Shown piece after piece: positions 7,850 through 12,414 of a DNA stretch of 12,414 bases (positions are counted from its first letter, which is position 1; each line of letters starts with the position of its first letter). This DNA is from Burkholderiales bacterium (GTDB lineage: Bacteria > Pseudomonadota > Gammaproteobacteria > Burkholderiales > Burkholderiaceae_C): contig SXXD01000291.1 of NCBI GenBank assembly GCA_005789685.1, positions 1-12,414 on the forward strand, written 5' to 3'. The position numbers and the translations under genes are program-made. Below the pieces are notes generated by a model, which did not search any database, was not told where the DNA came from, and was given only the letters and a program-made list of their open reading frames with translations.

Positions 7850-7854
7850 TACAG
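7839..7854. promoter_or_regulatory. LexA operator (SOS box) 1
   Basis: CTGG-N8-ACAG with an A+T-rich centre (TTAAAAAT), flanked by A on the left and TA on the right. It differs from the E. coli-type core CTGT-N8-ACAG at one position. It lies between the divergent lexA and asparaginase starts, 12 bases from the latter. Confidence 0.85.
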
Positions 7855-7857
7855 TAA

Positions 7858-7873
7858 CTGGATAAGAACACAG
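7858..7873. promoter_or_regulatory. LexA operator (SOS box) 2
   Basis: CTGG-N8-ACAG again (centre ATAAGAAC), with the same one-base deviation as box 1. The two boxes are 19 bases centre to centre, close to two helical turns, so two LexA dimers could bind one face of the DNA. Tandem operators before lexA are known in E. coli and fit autoregulation. Confidence 0.85.
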
Positions 7874-7908
7874 TTATTTGACTTCAGAAACCTTCAAAGG
7901 ACTGCATC

Positions 7909-8580
7909 ATGCACGATCAACCCAAGCTCACAGCCAGACAGCAAGAAATTTTGGAACTTATCCAAAAAACCATTGCCGAAACGGGCGCACCGCCTACCCG
8001 AGCCGAAATTGCCCAAGTATTAGGCTTCAAATCGGCCAACGCCGCAGAAGAACACCTTCAAGCCCTAGCCCGAAAAGGCGCCATCGATTTGGTCAGCGGC
8101 ACTTCCAGAGGCATTCGACTCAAAGGTTCGTCCCGAAACAGCGTACGCCAATCCACTGACATGTTCAGCCTACCACTGCCTGGTTTTGCCCAATTGGCAT
8201 TGCCGCTCATTGGCCGCGTGGCAGCAGGCTCACCTATTTTGGCCCAAGAACACATCGATCGCACCTACCATGTCGAAAGCCACCTTTTCCAAGAGCAACC
8301 CGACTACTTGCTTCGTGTGCGCGGCATGTCCATGCGAGACGCAGGCATCATGGATGGCGATTTGCTGGCCGTCAAAGCCACCAAAGAGGTTCGCAATGGT
8401 CAAATTGTAGTGGCCCGCCTCGGCGACGAAGTCACTGTCAAGCGCCTGCGCCGTCAAGCAGACCGCATTGAACTTCTTCCAGAAAACCCCGACTACCCCA
8501 TTATCTTGGTCAACCCAGGCGAGCCCTTCGACATCGAAGGCTTGGCGGTCGGCCTCATTCGCAACACGCTCTTGATGTAA
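7909..8580 (+). CDS. lexA: LexA repressor (SOS response)
   Basis: LexA represses DNA-damage genes and cleaves itself when RecA filaments form on single-stranded DNA. The 223-aa protein has an N-terminal winged helix-turn-helix (about 7-72: [12 protein letters not shown], then the recognition region [15 protein letters not shown]) and a C-terminal S24 peptidase domain. The self-cleavage site is Ala106-Gly107 in GRVAAGSP. The catalytic dyad is Ser141 in [10 protein letters not shown] and Lys178 in VTVKRL. All key residues are present, so autocleavage should work. It is longer than E. coli LexA (202 aa), mainly in the linker around 73-98, which is usual for betaproteobacteria. The ATG at 7909 is preceded by AAAGGA eight bases upstream. 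Two LexA operators lie 36-70 bases upstream. A 99-aa unknown gene follows after 29 bases and is probably co-expressed. Confidence 0.98.
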   Translation: MHDQPKLTARQQEILELIQKTIAETGAPPTRAEIAQVLGFKSANAAEEHLQALARKGAIDLVSGTSRGIRLKGSSRNSVRQSTDMFSLPLPGFAQLALPLIGRVAAGSPILAQEHIDRTYHVESHLFQEQPDYLLRVRGMSMRDAGIMDGDLLAVKATKEVRNGQIVVARLGDEVTVKRLRRQADRIELLPENPDYPIILVNPGEPFDIEGLAVGLIRNTLLM

Positions 8581-8609
8581 TCCCAAACTCCCAATTCAAA
8601 AGGCTTCCC

Positions 8610-8909
8610 ATGACCATCGCTCTTTTCGGTATTTCTAGCATTTACAACGGCATTCAAAAATTCATGAGTGCAGTTGCTCAACTTGAGCAGACTGCTCCCT
8701 TTGCTCAGACACCTTCCATTGCCAACTTACCCCAGACCCACACGCTCGCCCAACATCGTGCTTTGCGAGTTCTTCGTGTCTCTGAACAAGGCGAAACACC
8801 CCATTGCGCAGGTCGCATGGTCATTTCTGGCCGCATGTCCGATGTCTGCGCAGAACTTGACAGGCTGGTCGCACTTGAAGCCCAGAAAAAGCCCAGCCTC
8901 ACCCACTGA
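8610..8909 (+). CDS. Uncharacterised 99-aa protein downstream of lexA
   Basis: I do not recognise a named family. The protein has a mildly hydrophobic N-terminus (MTIALFGISSIYNGIQ), a low-complexity middle rich in Ala, Gln, Thr and Pro (about 22-48), and a better-ordered C-terminal half. That half contains HRALRVLRVSEQG, then PHCAGRMVISGRMSDVC and the helix AELDRLVALEAQKK. There are two cysteines (Cys66, Cys80). No helix-turn-helix or clear membrane span is seen. It is likely a real gene: the ATG has AAAAGG six bases upstream, it lies 29 bases after the lexA stop with no terminator between, and its codon use resembles its neighbours. It is therefore probably induced by DNA damage. In Pseudomonas the position after lexA is held by the division inhibitor SulA, but I see no clear sequence similarity to SulA. 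Confidence 0.75.
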   Translation: MTIALFGISSIYNGIQKFMSAVAQLEQTAPFAQTPSIANLPQTHTLAQHRALRVLRVSEQGETPHCAGRMVISGRMSDVCAELDRLVALEAQKKPSLTH

Positions 8910-8967
8910 TTTTCAGAGTCGTTAAGGGCTAAATTTTATCCGCCTCCCCAATGGGGGCCTCTAGGCA

Positions 8968-8983
8968 AGGCACAATAGTGCCT
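8968..8983 (+). promoter_or_regulatory. Hairpin directly before the hydroxyacid dehydrogenase start
   Basis: AGGCAC-AATA-GTGCCT is a perfect 6-bp stem with a 4-base loop that ends one base before the ATG at 8984. It includes the only nearby AAGG. Either it masks the ribosome site, or the CACAAT within it (8971-8976) is a -10 element and the mRNA starts at or next to the ATG. I see no good -35. Confidence 0.4.
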
Positions 8984-9991
8984 ATGAATATTGTGATCCT
9001 TGACGACTATCAAGATGTCGTCCGAAAACTAGATTGCGCCGCCAAACTCGAGGCCTACAACGCCAAGGTCTATACCAACACAGTTAAGGGTTTGGGGCAG
9101 TTGTCTGTTCGCTTAAAAGACGCAGACATCTTGGTCCTCATTCGCGAACGCACCCACCTCAACCGGCAATTGCTTGAAAAACTCCCGCGCCTCAAGCTCA
9201 TTTCCCAAACAGGCGCTGCCGGTTCCCACATTGATTTAGAGGCCTGCTCTGGGCGTGGCATCGCCGTTGCGCAAGGCACTGGATCGCCCCATGCACCGGC
9301 CGAATTAACTTGGGCATTGATCATGGCGGCGGCCCGCCGAGTTCCCCAATACATTGGCAATCTCAAGCATGGCGCTTGGCAACAGTCAGGTTTAAAAAGC
9401 GCGTCCATGCCCAGTAACTTTGGTTTAGGCACTGTGCTCAGGGGCAAAACAATGGGCATTTGGGGTTATGGAAAAATAGGCCAATTGGTTGCGGGCTACG
9501 CCAAGGCTTTCGGCATGCAAGTGCTTGTCTGGGGCAGTGAAGCTTCGCGCGAAAAAGCGGCAAGCGACGGCCATATTCCTGCCAGTACACGCGAAGCACT
9601 TTTTGAGCAAAGCGATGTGCTTTCAGTGCACCTTAGGCTTAACGATGCAACCCGCGGCATTGTCACCTTGGAAGATCTGTCGCGCATGAAAACCACTGCC
9701 ATGATTGTGAACACATCGCGCGCCGAGCTCATAGAACCCGATGCCCTCATCAGTGCGCTCAATCGGGGCCGGCCAGGTTTAGCAGCCATCGATGTGTTTG
9801 AACACGAACCCATTTTGCAGGGGCATGCGCTGTTGCGATTGGAAAACTGCATTTGCACGCCCCACATTGGTTATGTGGAAAAGGACAGTTACGAGTTGTA
9901 CTTCGGTGCCGCATTTGACAACGTGGTCAACTTCATCAAAGGCACGCCCACCAACATCGTCAACCCTGGCGCCTTGCAAGTTCGCCGCTAA
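8984..9991 (+). CDS. D-2-hydroxyacid dehydrogenase family protein
   Basis: NAD(P)-dependent D-isomer-specific 2-hydroxyacid dehydrogenase; the substrate is not identifiable. The protein has 335 residues from ATG 8984 (MNIVILDDYQD). The catalytic set is complete: Arg246 in NTSRAELI, Glu275 in FEHEP and His294 in TPHIGY, with the same Arg-Glu spacing as E. coli SerA. The dinucleotide motif is GYGKIG (161-166). The residue after the second Rossmann strand, usually Asp in NAD-dependent members, is not acidic at the expected place (VLVWGSEASREK), so NADP use or relaxed cofactor choice is possible. An in-frame ATG at 8951 would add 11 residues, but it lacks a ribosome site and the extension does not look like the family. 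No SerA-type ACT domain is present, so this is not a full PGDH. The gene stands alone between the lexA pair and the acyl-CoA genes. Confidence 0.92.
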   Translation: MNIVILDDYQDVVRKLDCAAKLEAYNAKVYTNTVKGLGQLSVRLKDADILVLIRERTHLNRQLLEKLPRLKLISQTGAAGSHIDLEACSGRGIAVAQGTGSPHAPAELTWALIMAAARRVPQYIGNLKHGAWQQSGLKSASMPSNFGLGTVLRGKTMGIWGYGKIGQLVAGYAKAFGMQVLVWGSEASREKAASDGHIPASTREALFEQSDVLSVHLRLNDATRGIVTLEDLSRMKTTAMIVNTSRAELIEPDALISALNRGRPGLAAIDVFEHEPILQGHALLRLENCICTPHIGYVEKDSYELYFGAAFDNVVNFIKGTPTNIVNPGALQVRR

Positions 9992-10047
9992 GAGGCCACA
10001 AGTAGATTTTTTCTGCTTGAACATTTAAAACAAATCTCATTCAGATC

Positions 10048-11568
10048 ATGAACAGTGCATTCAACAAAGTCGCCGTCATTGGCGCAGGTGCCATGGGACG
10101 TGGCATTGCCCAAATTGCTGCGCAAGCGGGAAGTCTTGTTTTCCTCTATGACACTCAAGCAGATGCCTCGCTCAAAGCCAAAGAGGCCGTGTACCAAGTA
10201 TGGGACTCACTTGTCGTTAAAGGCCGTCTTGAAGCAAACACCGTTGCCAATTACAAAACAAATTTGAAAACAGCTAGCAGCCTGCAAGATTTGAAAGATT
10301 GCGAGTTAATTGTCGAGGCCATTGTTGAAAGACTCGACATTAAAAAAAGCTTGTTTGTTGAACTAGAGAACCTGGTCCCTGAGACCACAGTATTGGTCAC
10401 TAACACCTCTTCACTTTCCGTCACGGCCATCGCTGCAGCGCTGAAGCGACCCGCCCAATTTGCGGGCTATCACTTCTTCAATCCTGTGCCATTGATGAAG
10501 GTGGTGGAAGTCATTGCCGGTCTAAAAACCAACCCTGAGGTCTGCCTTCGACTGACTGAGTTTGCCAAACAAATGGGGCACACAGCTGTTCAAGCACACG
10601 ACACACCGGGCTTCATTGTCAACCATGCAGGCCGCGGCTACGGCACTGAAGCTTTGCGCATCGTGTCTGAAGGCGTGGCAGATTTCGCCACCATTGATCG
10701 AATTTTGAAAGACCAAGTTGGTTTCAAATTGGGCCCCTTCGAGCTCTTCGATTTGACGGCTTTGGATGTGTCACATCCTGTCATGGAATCCATCTATAAC
10801 CAGTACTACCAAGAGCCTCGCTACCGCCCCAGCGTCATCACAGCCCAGCGTTTGGCAGGGGGCGTGGTGGGCAAAAAAGTGGGTGAGGGTTTCTACACAT
10901 ACACAGACGGTAAAGCAGTTGTGACCCCAGAACCTGCCGTGCCGCAAGTCAAAGAGTTTCCGCCTGTTTGGGTCTCTCCTCGTGCCACAAGACGCCTCGA
11001 ACTTTTACAGCTCCTCAAAAATTTGGGCTCCACCCTTGAAACGGGTGCATCACCTTCCCCGCTCGCTCTAACCCTTGTTGCGCCTTTAGGCTTTGATGTC
11101 ACCACCGTGGCCGTGGTGGAGCGCCTTGACCCAGCGCGCACCATTGGCATTGACATGCTGTTTGACGATGCGGCCACCAAACGACGCGTATTGGCCACCA
11201 ACCCGGCCACCCGATCTGACATGCGCGATGCAGCACACGCCCTGTTTGCCAAAGATGGTAAAGCTGTCAGCGTGGTGCGTGACAGCGGCGGCTTCATCAC
11301 TCAACGCGTTGTGGCCAACATCGTGAACATTGCTTCTGACATGTGCCAACAAGGTGTTTGCACACCGCAAGATTTGGACATTGCCGTCACTTTGGGCCTT
11401 GGCTACCCCTTGGGCCCACTTGCACTGGGTGACAAATTAGGCCCTACCAATGTTTTGGAAGTGCTCTTCAATTTACAAACCGTCTATGGCGATCCAAGGT
11501 ATCGCCCAAGCCCATGGTTGCGTCGCCGAGGCGCCATTGGCTTGTCCTTACTCCATACCGAGGACTAA
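10048..11568 (+). CDS. 3-hydroxyacyl-CoA dehydrogenase, PaaH/PaaC-like
   Basis: Oxidises a 3-hydroxyacyl-CoA to the 3-oxoacyl-CoA with NAD+. In phenylacetate breakdown the PaaH-type enzyme acts on 3-hydroxyadipyl-CoA. The 506-aa protein has an N-terminal Rossmann domain (GAGAMGRGIA, 12-21; Asp35 to bind the NAD ribose) with catalytic His142 in YHFFNPVPLMK and Glu154. A first 3HCDH C-terminal domain follows (about 187-285), then a linker and a second, related C-terminal domain (about 405-500). EPRYRPS (256-262) and DPRYRPS (482-488) mark the internal duplication. This two-C-domain build of ~500 aa is that of PaaH/PaaC and of some fatty-acid enzymes. No crotonase domain is fused; the separate crotonase gene follows three bases later. 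The ATG at 10048 has only a weak ribosome site. Family is sure; the exact pathway is inferred. Confidence 0.92.
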   Translation: MNSAFNKVAVIGAGAMGRGIAQIAAQAGSLVFLYDTQADASLKAKEAVYQVWDSLVVKGRLEANTVANYKTNLKTASSLQDLKDCELIVEAIVERLDIKKSLFVELENLVPETTVLVTNTSSLSVTAIAAALKRPAQFAGYHFFNPVPLMKVVEVIAGLKTNPEVCLRLTEFAKQMGHTAVQAHDTPGFIVNHAGRGYGTEALRIVSEGVADFATIDRILKDQVGFKLGPFELFDLTALDVSHPVMESIYNQYYQEPRYRPSVITAQRLAGGVVGKKVGEGFYTYTDGKAVVTPEPAVPQVKEFPPVWVSPRATRRLELLQLLKNLGSTLETGASPSPLALTLVAPLGFDVTTVAVVERLDPARTIGIDMLFDDAATKRRVLATNPATRSDMRDAAHALFAKDGKAVSVVRDSGGFITQRVVANIVNIASDMCQQGVCTPQDLDIAVTLGLGYPLGPLALGDKLGPTNVLEVLFNLQTVYGDPRYRPSPWLRRRGAIGLSLLHTED

Positions 11569-11571
11569 AGC

Positions 11572-12351
11572 ATGTCAGCTCAACTGCTCAGCACCAGCGA
11601 AGGTGCCACACTCATTCTGACCTTGAGCAATCCTGAGCACAAGAATGCGCTCGGCCCAGAAATGTATGCGGCAGGCGTCGAGGCACTGAGCGTGGCCGAG
11701 TCAAGCCCTGAAATTAAAAGCGTGGTCATTACCGGCGAGGGGGCCTTGTTCAGTGCTGGCGGCAACTTGCAAAGACTGAACACCAACCGCCAACAGCCAC
11801 CAGAGCATCAAGCTCAAAGTATCGAAGGTCTGCACAACTGGATAGAGGCTATTCGTACTTTTCCAAAGCCCGTCATTGCAGCGGTTGAAGGTCCTGCAGC
11901 TGGCGCAGGATTTTCTTTGGCCTTGGCCTGCGACATGATTGTGGCGGCACGAAACAGTGTGTTTGTCATGGCTTACAGCAACATTGCGCTGTCACCTGAT
12001 GGCGGTGGCACTTGGAGTTTATCTCGGAGTGTGCCTCGCCAATTGGCCACCGAGTTGTTGATGCTGGGCGAGCGCATGTCTGCAGAAAGACTTCATCAGC
12101 TGGGTGTGGTCAACAGATTGTGTGAACCTGGACAAGCACTGGGCACCGCCCTTACTTTGGCCAGCCTGTTAAATCAAAAAGCCCACAATGCCTTGACCAG
12201 CATCAAGGAGCTGATCAATGAAGCAGATGCCGCATCCTTTCACCACCAATTGGCTTTGGAGCGCGATCATTTTGTGAAGAATTTGCACCATGTCAACGCA
12301 GGCATTGGTATTTCAGCCTTTTTAAACAAAGAAAAACCTCGCTACGAGTAA
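11572..12351 (+). CDS. Crotonase-family protein, probable alternative-type oxepin-CoA hydrolase / enoyl-CoA hydratase-isomerase
   Basis: A 259-aa enoyl-CoA hydratase/isomerase superfamily protein. The oxyanion-hole segments are FSAGGNLQRL (60-69) and AAGAGFSLALACD (109-121). By alignment to rat enoyl-CoA hydratase the two catalytic glutamates (Glu144, Glu164) are replaced by Ser115 and Tyr135, so ordinary hydration is unlikely. Asp143 in SPDGGGTW is placed like the catalytic aspartate of PaaG-type isomerases. The pattern YSNIALSPDGGGTW and PRQLATELL recalls Burkholderiales proteins annotated as oxepin-CoA hydrolase, alternative type. The ATG at 11572 lies three bases after the dehydrogenase stop, so the two are surely co-transcribed and probably act on consecutive intermediates. 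Plain enoyl-CoA isomerase in fatty acid oxidation is the main alternative. Superfamily is sure; the reaction is not. Confidence 0.9.
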   Translation: MSAQLLSTSEGATLILTLSNPEHKNALGPEMYAAGVEALSVAESSPEIKSVVITGEGALFSAGGNLQRLNTNRQQPPEHQAQSIEGLHNWIEAIRTFPKPVIAAVEGPAAGAGFSLALACDMIVAARNSVFVMAYSNIALSPDGGGTWSLSRSVPRQLATELLMLGERMSAERLHQLGVVNRLCEPGQALGTALTLASLLNQKAHNALTSIKELINEADAASFHHQLALERDHFVKNLHHVNAGIGISAFLNKEKPRYE

Positions 12352-12405
12352 GACAGGGTCCCTCAGGCGACAAATTTTTGCAACCCAGTCACTCAAAAGA
12401 CAGAC

Positions 12406-12414
12406 TATGGACGA
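12406..12414 (+). CDS. Possible start of a further gene (cut by the window edge)
   Basis: An ATG at 12406, 54 bases after the crotonase stop, is preceded by a purine-rich AAAAGA and is followed by two more bases of open frame up to the edge. It could begin the next gene of the acyl-CoA cluster; in relatives a PaaI-type thioesterase or another paa gene is often near. Only three codons are visible, so nothing can be said of the product. Confidence 0.25.

Noticed and set aside
8951..8983. Upstream ATG 8951 as start of the hydroxyacid dehydrogenase
   Set aside because: No ribosome site before it, it lies in the small CCCC-GGGG hairpin, and the extra 11 residues precede a normal family N-terminus (MNIVILDDYQD).
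10893..11370. Minus-strand open frames opposite the 3-hydroxyacyl-CoA dehydrogenase linker
   Set aside because: They are shadows of a clear coding frame, with low-complexity Ala/Ser/Arg translations and no start signals.

Overview
The window looks like a piece of chromosome from a freshwater betaproteobacterium of the order Burkholderiales, most likely Comamonadaceae (Limnohabitans/Rhodoferax-like). This rests on the protein sequences, on the run exbB-exbD-lpxK-Trm112-kdsB-adk, on a lexA with CTG-N10-CAG operators, and on a two-gene acyl-CoA module of the phenylacetate type. G+C is moderate by eye (around half), lower than in many relatives. Assignments come from motif recognition only; no database was searched.

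Layout. (1) Positions 1-544 hold the 3' part of a short-chain dehydrogenase/reductase, followed by a strong bidirectional hairpin terminator (558-590). (2) On the minus strand lie xseA (exonuclease VII large subunit) and, downstream of it, sodB (iron superoxide dismutase), which seems to have its own promoter. (3) A 316-base gene-free stretch (2665-2980) separates xseA from the next rightward genes. It holds a perfect DnaA-box sequence enclosed by a perfect 9-bp inverted repeat. (4) A tight rightward cluster follows: exbB-exbD (proton-channel pair), lpxK (lipid A 4'-kinase), a 68-aa Trm112-like protein, and kdsB (CMP-KDO synthetase). adk (adenylate kinase) comes after a 105-base gap. lpxK and kdsB both serve lipopolysaccharide synthesis, so this is mainly an envelope operon.

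(5) adk converges on a cytoplasmic-type L-asparaginase gene (minus strand). The asparaginase gene diverges from lexA across only 81 bases, and those bases contain two tandem LexA operators. A 99-aa protein of unknown function sits 29 bases after lexA and is probably co-transcribed with it. (6) The right end carries a D-2-hydroxyacid dehydrogenase, then a PaaH-like 3-hydroxyacyl-CoA dehydrogenase followed 3 bases later by a crotonase-family protein. The crotonase lacks both classical hydratase glutamates and resembles the proteins annotated as alternative-type oxepin-CoA hydrolase. Together these two suggest a beta-oxidation-like step of aromatic (phenylacetyl-CoA) or fatty acid breakdown. A further gene may begin at 12406.

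The region is mostly housekeeping. I see no mobile element, CRISPR array, tRNA, rRNA or defence system, and no clearly new multi-gene system. The most interesting points are the double LexA operator with its unknown downstream gene, the DnaA box inside an inverted repeat, the hairpin directly before the hydroxyacid dehydrogenase start, and the crotonase without its usual catalytic residues.
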